From the NCBI GenBank assembly GCA_002162755.1, contig MAAS01000029.1, positions 35,025 through 99,024 of the forward strand: a stretch of DNA of 64,000 nt, read 5' to 3'. Positions 25,838 through 33,772 of the stretch are shown piece after piece. The notes beneath the pieces were generated by a model, which saw only the letters and a list, made by a program, of their open reading frames with translations, was not told where the DNA came from and made no database searches. Position 1 is the first letter of the stretch; each line of letters starts with the position of its first letter. A program made the translations under genes and the position numbers. This DNA is from Gammaproteobacteria bacterium 50_400_T64. Lineage in GTDB: Bacteria > Pseudomonadota > Gammaproteobacteria > Pseudomonadales > Porticoccaceae.

Positions 25838-26455
25838 TTACAGCATGTTGCTTAACCCTGTCGTTAAGACAGAAGTTCCAGCGGGTGTATTGAGCCAAAT
25901 CAGGGTGGTGATATTGGTTATTACGGTTAACCAGAAAACCAGACGAAATGCTTGTTTTTGAGATTTATGGCGTAACTTTTCCTGGGCAATCAGTGCGCCG
26001 GGCCAACCACAAGTCAGGGCTAAAAAATGTAAAGTGCTCTCTGGGGTTCGCCATGTGCCTTTTTTTGCTGCTGATTTGTCCTTTGCATACACGACGAAAG
26101 TCAACATGCTGGCTAATAGGTAAAGAGGCAACACTAAAAAAGTTATCTTTGCCATCAACGTTAAAATGCCAAGGATGATAAAAAATAAAGTGGCAGCGAT
26201 AATAAGCTTTGGTCGCTTCTCAATAACGTTACTTTGTACTGGCTTTTCTCCTGCCCGGCTTACTTTAATAGCACAGGGCCTACCTTGTTTATCCGTCGAT
26301 ATGCTGTAGGTTACAGGCTGATTGATCTGAGGTTTTTTCTGCCGATGACTGAATGCAGTGATATGGGTGAAAATCCTTTTCCCGCCATCATCGGGTGTAA
26401 TAAAACCAAATCTTTTACCCTGATTCCATGAGGCTATTTTTCCTTTAGCTTTCAT
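25838..26455 (-). CDS. Cold-shock domain and DUF1294 fusion protein
   Basis: A 205-residue two-part protein. Residues 1-70 form a cold-shock nucleic-acid-binding domain (GKIASWNQGKRFGFITPDDGGKRIFTHITAF, with the RNP1-like GFITP and FTHITAF strands). Residues 85-205 form a membrane domain with three to four helices and the DUF1294 pattern (YAKDKSAAKKGTWRTPESTLHFLALTCGWPGALIAQEKLRHKSQK). Such fusions are common in gammaproteobacteria; the job is unknown, perhaps RNA binding at the membrane. It is transcribed toward the dinG-family gene. Confidence 0.92.
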   Translation of the reverse strand: MKAKGKIASWNQGKRFGFITPDDGGKRIFTHITAFSHRQKKPQINQPVTYSISTDKQGRPCAIKVSRAGEKPVQSNVIEKRPKLIIAATLFFIILGILTLMAKITFLVLPLYLLASMLTFVVYAKDKSAAKKGTWRTPESTLHFLALTCGWPGALIAQEKLRHKSQKQAFRLVFWLTVITNITTLIWLNTPAGTSVLTTGLSNML

Positions 26456-26469
26456 ATTATTTTCAGATG

Positions 26470-28392
26470 TTAAGGGTTTATTTTTAGCAGCCGTGTTTTG
26501 ATTCTTTCGCTAATGATACCGACATCCAGCCCTGCTGTAGTGATCTGCGCGCCGTGGGTGTCGTGATCGATAAATACATCGGGTAAGCCAAGGTGTAATA
26601 CGGCAACGACGATGCCCTGCTGGGCGAAATACTCGCTCACGCCTGCACCTGCGCCACCGGCGATGGCATTTTCTTCGAGGGTGACAATCAATTGATGCTC
26701 AGCAGCCAGCTGGTCGAGTAGCTCGGTGTCGAGGGGTTTGATAAAACGCATATCGGCGACACTGGCGTCAACCCCTTCCGCAACGCTGAGTGCCGTCGGC
26801 AGCAGAGCGCCAAAATTAAGGATGGCCACTTGTTGGCCCTGGCGGCTTAGTCTGCCTTTGCCGATGGGCAGGGCTGTCATGGTGTGTTCTATTTTCGTAC
26901 CGGGGCCGGTGCCACGCGGGTAGCGTACGGCGGCGGGGCCCTGGTGCCTATAGCCGGTGTAGAGCATTTGCCGGGCTTCGTTTTCATCGGCCGGGGCCAT
27001 AATTACCATGTTGGGGATGCAGCGCATAAAGCTAATATCAAAGCTGCCGGCGTGGGTGGCACCGTCTTCGCCGACTAGACCGGCGCGGTCGATGGCAAAC
27101 AAAACGTCGAGGTTTTGCAGGGCGACGTCATGAACTAACTGGTCGTAGGCGCGCTGTAAAAAAGTGGAGTAAATCGCAACGACAGGCTTTTTGCCCTCGC
27201 AGGCAATACCGGCGGCGAGGGTCACGGCGTGTTGTTCGGCAATGGCGACGTCGTGAAACTGTTTGGGGAAGCGCTCGGCAAATTCAACCATGCCCGAGCC
27301 TTCACTCATCGCGGGTGTGATCGCGACTAACTCGGGGTGGTCGCCAGCCATATCACACAGCCAGTCACCGAAAATTTGCTGGTACTTGGGGAGCTTTGGT
27401 GCGGGCTTTAATTCTGAGGCGGATGTTTCGCCACCGGGGGTGGGGATTTTGTTCAGTGCGTGATAGCCAATGGGGTCTTCTTCGGCGGGTAAAAAGCCTT
27501 TGCCTTTCTGGGTGGCAACGTGGAGAAGTACGGGGCCGGTAACCTGTTTGAGGTTTTCCAGGGTGTGTACTAATAGCGGGATGTTGTGGCCATCGATAGG
27601 GCCAATGTAGGTAAAGCCAAGTTCTTCAAAAACGATGCCGGGGGCAACCATTGATTTTAATAGCTCTTCAGTTTTACGAATAATACCTGAAGTTGAAGGG
27701 AAGGCTTTTAGCAGACTTTTGGTGCTTTCGCGAAACAGGTTGTACAGCTTGCTCGACCATAATTTGGAAAAGTAAGTGGCGAGCCCGCCGACACTCTTTG
27801 ATATCGACATGTTGTTGTCGTTGAGCACCACCAGCATATCGAGATCGACATGGGCGATATGGTTGAGCGCTTCGAAAGCCATGCCAGCCGTCATCGCACC
27901 ATCGCCAATCACCGCGACGCAGCGTCGCTTGGGCTGTGAATCTTCCGGTTGCTCAAGGGCAGAGCCGATGGCCATGCCCAGGGCGGCACTTAAGGAGGTG
28001 CTGGAGTGACCGACGCCGAAGGGATCGTACTCGCTCTCTTCTCGATTGGGGAAGCCAGCAAGCCCGTTGCGATGGCGAATGGTCGATAGTTGTTCGCGCC
28101 GCCCGGTGAGAATTTTATGGGGATAGGTCTGGTGGCCGACATCCCATACCAATCTGTCGTTCGGGGTGTTAAAGGCATAATGCAAAGCGATGGTCAGTTC
28201 GACAACGCCAAGTCCTGCGCCAAAGTGGCCGCCCGACTGACCTACGGAATAGAGTAAATAAGCACGTAATTCATCGGCGACCTGTTCCAGCTCGCTTTCC
28301 GGGAGGTCGCGTAATTGTGCCGGAGAATCGATGCGATCCAGCAGGGGTGTCACGGGCCGGGTGAGTGGAATGTCGGTGTAAGTAGCGGTCAT
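26470..28392 (-). CDS. dxs: 1-deoxy-D-xylulose-5-phosphate synthase
   Basis: Thiamine-diphosphate enzyme that makes DXP from pyruvate and glyceraldehyde 3-phosphate, the entry to the MEP isoprenoid pathway. The 640 residues include the [16 protein letters not shown] thiamine-binding motif, [16 protein letters not shown], and the transketolase pyrimidine block with [18 protein letters not shown]. It ends the minus-strand cluster xseB-ispA-dxs, the classical order, so it is probably co-transcribed with ispA 99 nt upstream. Confidence 0.98.
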   Translation of the reverse strand: MTATYTDIPLTRPVTPLLDRIDSPAQLRDLPESELEQVADELRAYLLYSVGQSGGHFGAGLGVVELTIALHYAFNTPNDRLVWDVGHQTYPHKILTGRREQLSTIRHRNGLAGFPNREESEYDPFGVGHSSTSLSAALGMAIGSALEQPEDSQPKRRCVAVIGDGAMTAGMAFEALNHIAHVDLDMLVVLNDNNMSISKSVGGLATYFSKLWSSKLYNLFRESTKSLLKAFPSTSGIIRKTEELLKSMVAPGIVFEELGFTYIGPIDGHNIPLLVHTLENLKQVTGPVLLHVATQKGKGFLPAEEDPIGYHALNKIPTPGGETSASELKPAPKLPKYQQIFGDWLCDMAGDHPELVAITPAMSEGSGMVEFAERFPKQFHDVAIAEQHAVTLAAGIACEGKKPVVAIYSTFLQRAYDQLVHDVALQNLDVLFAIDRAGLVGEDGATHAGSFDISFMRCIPNMVIMAPADENEARQMLYTGYRHQGPAAVRYPRGTGPGTKIEHTMTALPIGKGRLSRQGQQVAILNFGALLPTALSVAEGVDASVADMRFIKPLDTELLDQLAAEHQLIVTLEENAIAGGAGAGVSEYFAQQGIVVAVLHLGLPDVFIDHDTHGAQITTAGLDVGIISERIKTRLLKINP

Positions 28393-28490
28393 GTAGGGCG
28401 GCTATTATTGTAGGGCGACTATTATGTGGGTTATCAAAGGGCTAATTTTGAGGCGGCAATCTTACACGATATCACCGTGGATTGGGTGGC

Positions 28491-29375
28491 TCAGTGGTTT
28501 CGGTTGACGATAAAGTCGGCGATATCTCGCAGGTGATTGGCGCGCTCATCGAGCTGGCTGAGGGTGTCCATGGCCTGCTGATGCAGTTGCTTGAGTTTTG
28601 TTTTCGCGCCATCGTGGCCGAGCAGAGAGGTATAGGTCGATTTGTTGTGTAATTGGTCAGCACCCGCCTGTTTACCGAGCACGGCAGTGCTGCCCTCGGT
28701 GTCGAGAATGTCATCTTTGACCTGAAAGGCGAGACCAATGGCTCGACCGTAGGCGCGCAGTTTCTCCAGTGTTTGTGTATCAGCACGGCCACTACTTTGA
28801 GCCCCCATGGAAATGCTGGCGACGATCAGGTCGCCGGTTTTATGGGCGTGCATGGTCTCCAGGTATTGGAGATCGACAGGGGTATCGGTCGCGTATAAAT
28901 CCATTGCCTGACCCTTAACCATGCCGGCGGCACCTGAGGCCTCGGCGAGTTCACGAATGAGTACTAAGGCTAGCGTTGGCGTAACGTGAGTCAGTTGAGT
29001 GAGCTGCTCAAAAGCCAGGGTTTGCAGGCCGTCTCCAGCGAGAATGGCCGTGGCTTCGTCATAGGCAATATGGCATGTGGGGCGACCCCGACGGAGATCG
29101 TCGTCATCCATTGCCGGCAGGTCATCGTGGATCAGCGAATAGCAGTGAATCAGTTCCAGAGCGCTGGCAATGCGGTCGGTGTCACTATTAATGGGCCCAA
29201 GGCTGAGGGCGGCGGCGTAAGCCAGGCAGGGGCGAATACGCTTGCCCTGGTCGAGGGTGGTATAACGCAGTGCTGCGTTTAAAGGGGAGTTATTCGGGGA
29301 GGGCAGGCTGCTTTCAAGCTGCCGTTCTATACGCTCGCGGCATTCGCTAAGAAAGTCGTCGACGCTTTGTTTCAC
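28491..29375 (-). CDS. ispA: Farnesyl diphosphate synthase
   Basis: Prenyl transferase that condenses isopentenyl and geranyl diphosphates to farnesyl diphosphate. The 294-residue protein carries the first Asp-rich motif DDLPAMDDDDLRRG and the second KDDILD, plus the LDQGKRIRPCL substrate-binding segment. The start overlaps the xseB stop by 4 nt, showing translational coupling in the xseB-ispA-dxs cluster. Confidence 0.97.
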   Translation of the reverse strand: MKQSVDDFLSECRERIERQLESSLPSPNNSPLNAALRYTTLDQGKRIRPCLAYAAALSLGPINSDTDRIASALELIHCYSLIHDDLPAMDDDDLRRGRPTCHIAYDEATAILAGDGLQTLAFEQLTQLTHVTPTLALVLIRELAEASGAAGMVKGQAMDLYATDTPVDLQYLETMHAHKTGDLIVASISMGAQSSGRADTQTLEKLRAYGRAIGLAFQVKDDILDTEGSTAVLGKQAGADQLHNKSTYTSLLGHDGAKTKLKQLHQQAMDTLSQLDERANHLRDIADFIVNRNH

Positions 29376-29617
29376 TCCTTTTCCTCAGCAAAAAAATCGG
29401 CAGTTTGAACGTCGCCGTCACTGTCGCTGGTTAAAATACGTACCCGCTGCTCGGCATCGCTGAGAGCTGACTGGCAGTCGCGAGTGATTTTAATGCCTTT
29501 TTCAAAGGATTTTAGCGACTCGTCGAGATTGAGATTGCCGGTTTCCAGAGACTCAACCAGGGTTTCGAGTTGCTTGAGGCTTTGCTCAAAATTAATTCCG
29601 CGTTTTCGTGTTGCCAT
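29372..29617 (-). CDS. xseB: Exodeoxyribonuclease VII small subunit
   Basis: Small subunit of exonuclease VII, which degrades single-stranded DNA to oligonucleotides. The 81-residue protein has the typical NFEQSLKQLETLVESLETGNLNLDESLKSFEKGI pattern of two helices. It is the first gene of the minus-strand cluster and starts from ATG at 29617. Its divergent neighbour across the spacer is the CsrB/RsmZ-like RNA, so the xseB promoter must lie within about 100 nt of the GacA-like site. Confidence 0.95.
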   Translation of the reverse strand: MATRKRGINFEQSLKQLETLVESLETGNLNLDESLKSFEKGIKITRDCQSALSDAEQRVRILTSDSDGDVQTADFFAEEKE

Positions 29618-29726
29618 ACTTGTGATCGCTATTGCTAAAACGGGGCTAACCCTAACTGAGTGCTGCCTTTCAGGTCAATACAATGTGAGCCAATGCAGTG
29701 TCGATTGATGGTGAATGTCGCGCCAG

Positions 29727-29744
29727 AGTAGGATATATCCTACA
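29727..29744. promoter_or_regulatory. GacA-type upstream activating sequence
   Basis: AGTAGG-ATATAT-CCTACA is a near match to the GacA/UvrY/VarA consensus TGTAAG-N6-CTTACA. The core GTAGGATATATCCTAC (29728-29743) is a perfect palindrome. Its centre is about 68 bp before the predicted RNA start, the distance at which such sites activate rsmX/Y/Z-type promoters. Confidence 0.75.
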
Positions 29745-29791
29745 TGCATTGCAGATATCGACGAATAGCCTACTCGCGGCCTTGGGTGCAT

Positions 29792-29797
29792 TATGCT
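29792..29797 (+). promoter_or_regulatory. -10 element of the CsrB-like RNA
   Basis: TATGCT at 29792-29797 is a fair -10 box. No good -35 lies 17 bp upstream, which suits an activator-dependent promoter. The predicted start is about 29803-29805. Confidence 0.55.
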
Positions 29798-29802
29798 TTC
29801 TA

Positions 29803-30058
29803 CACGGATGTGTTGCACAAGGATGTTACGTAAAAGGATATTACGTACAGGGAAGTGGTCAGGATGACCGGCTCAGGATGAGCGATGAAGACGGGCCAGG
29901 ATGGCTCGCTTACAAGGAAGAGGTCGGGATGACCATCGATTGTAAGGAATTGGATCGGAAGCTTATAGGGATTTAGGTTCTGGTCACTCCAAGGCTGGAT
30001 GCACTTTGCTAGTACTACTTTGACGCCCTTTTACTTCTCCGGTAAGAGGGCGTTTTTA
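29803..30058 (+). ncRNA. CsrB/RsmZ-class small RNA (CsrA/RsmA sponge)
   Basis: A noncoding RNA of about 255 nt that should sequester the CsrA/RsmA translational repressor. Between 29806 and 29999 there are 14 GGA triplets, against about three expected by chance; CAGGATG occurs exactly at 29860, 29874 and 29897, and close variants (AAGGATG 29819, AAGGAAG 29914, CGGGATG 29925) elsewhere. Six small hairpins place GGA in the loop: 29802-29813, 29827-29847, 29857-29869, 29871-29883, 29893-29907, 29922-29934. A 12-bp terminator stem ends it. GacA-like site and -10 box lie upstream. The exact class (CsrB, RsmY, RsmZ) is not decided. A 92-codon frame at 29698-29976 is rejected as coding. Confidence 0.93.
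30023..30058 (+). terminator. Intrinsic terminator of the CsrB-like RNA
   Basis: A 12-bp stem (30023-30034 with 30042-30053, one G-U pair) around a 7-nt loop, continued by TTTTTATTT. The ACGCCCT/AGGGCGT outer stem is perfect. The 220 nt from here to the SDR gene hold no gene, only small inverted repeats (CAGGT at 30194 with ACCTG at 30206; AGCGC at 30241 with GCGCT at 30250). Confidence 0.93.
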
Positions 30059-30281
30059 TTTAAGCGGTTTTTCACCCTCCCTTTACCCCGCTAGTTAAGC
30101 CTTTTCTTTCAGCGCACTCTTCAGTCCTCCCTGCTTATCCTGTAATTCTCATTTTCGTTAGTGCAAACCGTCATTGGCGTTATAGTGGTGGGGCAGGTGT
30201 TGTGTACCTGTCTATTATCGCGGGCCAAAATAACGCTTGAAGCGCATTAGCGCTAGCAGAGTACTGACGGGGGAAAGAATT

Positions 30282-31061
30282 ATGGATCTAGGGATTAGTG
30301 GTAAGCAGGGGATTGTCTGTGGTGCTAGCCAGGGTTTGGGTTTGGCTTGTGCACGTGCGCTGGCGCAGGAGGGTGTCAATTTGATCCTTGTCGCCCGTAA
30401 CCCTGAGCCATTGCAAGCCGCTGTCGAGAGCTTAAGTCAGCTGAGCACAGCAAAAATACAGGCTGTAGTCGGTGATATCACTACTGATGAGGGGCGTGAT
30501 GCAGTACTTCAGGCCTGCCCTGAACCAGATATATTAATCAATAATGCCGGTGGCCCACCACCGGGGGACTTTCGCGACTGGCGGCAAAAGGAGTGGTTCG
30601 ATGCGGTGAATAGCAATATGTATTCGGCGATCGATATGATTCGTCGTACCCTCGACGGCATGGCTGCGCGGGGTTTTGGGCGCATTGTTAATATCACCAG
30701 CACGTCTGTAAAGTCGCCGATGCCGGGTCTTGGTCTGTCGAATGGTGCGCGGGCGGGCCTGAGTGGTTTTGTTGCGGGTGTTGCCCGGGAGAAAGTTCGG
30801 GACAATGTCACCATCAATAATTTACTGCCGGGGCTGTTTGCTACGGATAGAGGGCGAGGTTATCTGGCTTATCGAGCGGCTCAGGAGGGTGTCAGTGCTG
30901 AGGTTTATACCCAGCAATTCAATGAATCTAGCCCCGCGGGGCGAATGGGTGATCCCGATGAATTTGGCGCGACCTGTGCATTTTTGTGCAGTGCTATGAA
31001 TGGCTATATGAGCGGGCAGAATATTTTGCTGGACGGGGGTGTTTACTCGGGCACTTGCTAG
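30282..31061 (+). CDS. Atypical short-chain dehydrogenase/reductase family protein
   Basis: SDR-fold protein of 259 residues. The nucleotide-binding CGASQGLG (residues 13-20) and NNAG (87-90) are intact, and the C-terminal GQNILLDGG is typical of ketoacyl reductases. The catalytic Tyr-x3-Lys is absent: S153 and R157 (in GLSNGARAGL) stand in those positions, the pattern of a BKR-like subgroup that lacks the usual tetrad. It may bind NAD(P) but use another mechanism, or be non-enzymatic. The ATG at 30282 was preferred to an ORF start at 30237 because GGGGGAAAG lies just upstream. Confidence 0.85.
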   Translation: MDLGISGKQGIVCGASQGLGLACARALAQEGVNLILVARNPEPLQAAVESLSQLSTAKIQAVVGDITTDEGRDAVLQACPEPDILINNAGGPPPGDFRDWRQKEWFDAVNSNMYSAIDMIRRTLDGMAARGFGRIVNITSTSVKSPMPGLGLSNGARAGLSGFVAGVAREKVRDNVTINNLLPGLFATDRGRGYLAYRAAQEGVSAEVYTQQFNESSPAGRMGDPDEFGATCAFLCSAMNGYMSGQNILLDGGVYSGTC

Positions 31062-31086
31062 TTTGATGTCTCGCGTTAGCTTAAAT

Positions 31087-31127
31087 ACTGGCCCCATCGT
31101 CAAGTATGATGATGGGGCCAGTAATTT
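31087..31127. terminator. Bidirectional intrinsic terminator
   Basis: ACTGGCCCCATC (31087-31098) and GATGGGGCCAGT (31111-31122) are exact reverse complements, followed by AATTTTT on the plus strand, between the convergent SDR and monooxygenase genes. Confidence 0.88.
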
Positions 31128-31161
31128 TTCAAACGTTAAACGTCCGCTTATTTAGGCTCGG

Positions 31162-33054
31162 CTATTTAGGTTCGGTAATAAAGTCATCCATATCAACATG
31201 ACGTGTCAACTTGAAGAAGTCGACATTGCGATAAGGTGAATTGACGACCACGCGGCCTGTTGAGTTACGGTAATAACTGCTCACGCCAGGGTGAGTCCAG
31301 ACCATGTTTTCGTGGATGGCATTGACCTTTTCGATGTAGTTATCGTGCACTTCTTGTTTGCACTCAACTGCGCCGATGTTGTCATTCGCCATGTTGTTGA
31401 TCATCTGCATCACATAGCGTACCTGCATTTCACAAACGAAGACGAAGCTGCCGCCGTGACCCGGTTGAAGGTTGGGGCCGTAGAGTGTGAAAAAGTTGGG
31501 GAAGCCGGGTACGTTGGTGCCGAGGTGAGCAGAGGCATTGTCGTCGCCCCAAACATCACGCAAGTTCTTGCCATCGCGACCGATGATTTCGTAGGTCGAC
31601 AAAAACTTCAACACGTCGAAGCCGGTAGAAATAAGGATGATGTCAGCTTCGTATTCGCTGCCGTCTTTGGTGATGACCTTATTGCCTTCGATACGATCAA
31701 TGCCGTTATCAACCAGTTCAACTTTGGGGTTGCGCAGCATGCGGAACCAGCCGTTATCCATCAGCATGCGCTTACCGAAAGGAGGGAAAGTCGGCAGCGT
31801 TTTGTCCATTAAGTCGTCAGCGCGATCACCCAGCTGTTTCTTCATGTAGCTAGTGAAATAGGCGCGGTGGCTGTCGTTGGTGGCATTCAGTGAGCGCTCG
31901 GGGTGCTCCCAGCTTGGGTCTTTGTGCAGGGAATCATAAACACGGTCATTGTAGATCCAACCCAGACGCATGCGATACCACATACGGTAGAGGGGCACTT
32001 CTTTAAACAGGTAGCGAATCTCCTCAGGCACATTGACGCGAAACTGCTCGAAGGGTGATACCCAGTGAGGGCCGCGCTGGAAGATAGTCAGCGACTCGAC
32101 CTGATTTTGAATCTCTGGCCCTAACTGCATCGCAGTCGCGCCATTGCCGATCATCACGACTTTCTTGCCATCGAGAGACTTGCCTTCTGGCCATTCGGCG
32201 GTATGCCAGCTTTCACCGGTAAAGCTATCGAGACCTTGAATATTTGGGAAGGCGGGTGGGTTGAAGATACCCGCGCAGCTAATAACAACATTTGCTTCCA
32301 GCGTTTCTTCACTGCCATCAGCGTGAGAAACGTTAACCTTCCAGCTTTGCGTGTCTGCCTGATATTCAGTGCTGATGACATTCGTTTCAAAGTTGATTGA
32401 TTTTTTCAGGTCAAAATCTTCGGCAACGCCTTCGAAGTAGTCGCCTAATTCACCACGTAGTGCAAAGTAGGCAGACCAGTCGTAGGGGGCGAATGAGAAA
32501 GAATAGAGATGGCTAGGGGTATCAACACCGGCACCGGGATAGCGGTTATCCTGCCAAACACCGGCAACAGTGGAGCGACGTTCGAGAACGGTGAAAGGCA
32601 CGCCAGCACCTTGCAGGCTAACAGCTGTGGCTAGACCAGAAACACCGGCACCAATAACGATAACGTTAAAGCCTTCGGGTACGTCAATTTTGTTTTCCCA
32701 CTTCATGGGCGTTTGGCCAAGCTGAGCATTGGTCATTTCACCGTACTCAGGCGGTACTTTCTCGCCCATAGAAGAGGTGAGCATTTCAACCAGGTCTTCA
32801 TCGCTGGGTGCTTCTATAGCAAGGGGCTCGCCCGCTTTCCAGGCTAGAATGGCAGCCAGTGATGCGTCACGGATTTCTTGTTGAATGGTCTCGTCAAAGC
32901 CACCGCTATCGTTGTCGCCGGTACCGCTGCCGCGTTTGGGGCGGTAGGGATCTGCGATCCAGCGTTTGTCGCCGGTGAGTTGTACCAGTACCATAAGCAA
33001 GGTCGGTATATTTGCGATGGCGATTGCATCGGCAAGTTGTTGCTTCTCTGTCAT
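31162..33054 (-). CDS. Flavin-dependent Baeyer-Villiger-type monooxygenase
   Basis: FAD/NADPH monooxygenase of 630 residues that would insert oxygen next to a ketone. It has the FAD-binding GAGVSG (residues 135-140), the BVMO fingerprint F-x-G-x3-H-x3-W-P at F278 to P289 (FTGESWHTAEWP), and the NADP-binding GNGATA (303-308). About 125 residues precede the first Rossmann motif, a longer N-terminal extension than classic cyclohexanone monooxygenase; this resembles the larger BVMO subgroup. The start is ATG at 33054. The gene is isolated; substrate cannot be predicted. Confidence 0.92.
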   Translation of the reverse strand: MTEKQQLADAIAIANIPTLLMVLVQLTGDKRWIADPYRPKRGSGTGDNDSGGFDETIQQEIRDASLAAILAWKAGEPLAIEAPSDEDLVEMLTSSMGEKVPPEYGEMTNAQLGQTPMKWENKIDVPEGFNVIVIGAGVSGLATAVSLQGAGVPFTVLERRSTVAGVWQDNRYPGAGVDTPSHLYSFSFAPYDWSAYFALRGELGDYFEGVAEDFDLKKSINFETNVISTEYQADTQSWKVNVSHADGSEETLEANVVISCAGIFNPPAFPNIQGLDSFTGESWHTAEWPEGKSLDGKKVVMIGNGATAMQLGPEIQNQVESLTIFQRGPHWVSPFEQFRVNVPEEIRYLFKEVPLYRMWYRMRLGWIYNDRVYDSLHKDPSWEHPERSLNATNDSHRAYFTSYMKKQLGDRADDLMDKTLPTFPPFGKRMLMDNGWFRMLRNPKVELVDNGIDRIEGNKVITKDGSEYEADIILISTGFDVLKFLSTYEIIGRDGKNLRDVWGDDNASAHLGTNVPGFPNFFTLYGPNLQPGHGGSFVFVCEMQVRYVMQMINNMANDNIGAVECKQEVHDNYIEKVNAIHENMVWTHPGVSSYYRNSTGRVVVNSPYRNVDFFKLTRHVDMDDFITEPK

Positions 33055-33168
33055 GTTTTAATCCTATTTTTTGTGGAGGTTATACGTGCCAAGGAGGATT
33101 TGATAACTCCAGTTAGTAGTTTCGGCGCGACAGTTTAACCGGCAGAAGCACAGGGGCAAAATCTTTTT

Positions 33169-33189
33169 AACCCTGCAGAACGCAGGGTT
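33169..33189. other. Perfect 8-bp hairpin
   Basis: AACCCTGC (33169-33176) and GCAGGGTT (33182-33189) pair around the loop AGAAC, in the spacer between the monooxygenase and NfeD genes. No T tract follows, so it is not a classic terminator. Confidence 0.45.
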
Positions 33190-33256
33190 ATGTTGGTGTG
33201 AGGGTTGGCTGGCAATTGCTGTGTGGGTTTTTGTAGTTCAAATAGAGAGGTGAAGA

Positions 33257-33715
33257 ATGGATATACAGATGCTTTGGTGGCAGTGGGTATTGCTGGGCAT
33301 GGGCCTGATGATACTGGAGATGTTTTTACCGAGTTTTATTGCGCTCTGGTTTGGCTTGGGGGCCATTGTCGTCGGCTTGGTCGTTTGGCTCTTTCCGCAA
33401 ATGGACGTCTCTTGGGCGGTGTTTATCTGGGTGCTTGCCTCCGGCTCCTTTGTGATTCTCTGGTTTAAAGTCTTCAAGCCGAGCATGGTGGATAAAACCA
33501 AAGCGGGTATATCTCGCGATGCGGCCCTCGGCGAGACCGGTCAAGTCGTTAAAGCCCCCCATGGCGAAGGGCGCGGCGTAGTGCGTTTTACCATGCCGGT
33601 GCTGGGTGAAGATGAGTGGGACTTTATTTGTGTGGAGGAGGTTGTTGAGGGCGACAAAGTGTTTATCAAAGACTTCTCCGGTAACACGCTGATTGTTTCT
33701 AAATCGGGTGTTTGA
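33257..33715 (+). CDS. NfeD-like membrane protein
   Basis: A 152-residue short NfeD (YbbK/NfeD1b-like) protein. Three hydrophobic helices (residues about 6-24, 28-47, 52-72) are followed by a C-terminal OB-fold domain (GETGQVVKAPHGEGRGVVRFTMPVLGEDEWDFICVEEVVEGDKVFIKDFSGNTLIV). NfeD proteins partner with SPFH proteins such as QmcA in membrane microdomains; here the two genes are about 26 kb apart. The ATG has GAGAGGTGAAG upstream. Confidence 0.92.
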   Translation: MDIQMLWWQWVLLGMGLMILEMFLPSFIALWFGLGAIVVGLVVWLFPQMDVSWAVFIWVLASGSFVILWFKVFKPSMVDKTKAGISRDAALGETGQVVKAPHGEGRGVVRFTMPVLGEDEWDFICVEEVVEGDKVFIKDFSGNTLIVSKSGV

Positions 33716-33772
33716 TTTTGCCGCTGCTATTGCCGCACTAGGGGGCGCGCTGACGGGCGTATTGAAGACTCG

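Noticed and set aside
29698..29976. 92-codon open frame in the xseB-SDR spacer
   Set aside because: It is covered by the CsrB/RsmZ-like RNA. Its codons come from the GGA repeats and hairpins, there is no ribosome site, and the product has no protein-like pattern.
31291..31812. 173-codon plus-strand frame
   Set aside because: Shadow of the monooxygenase gene; no ribosome site or family pattern.
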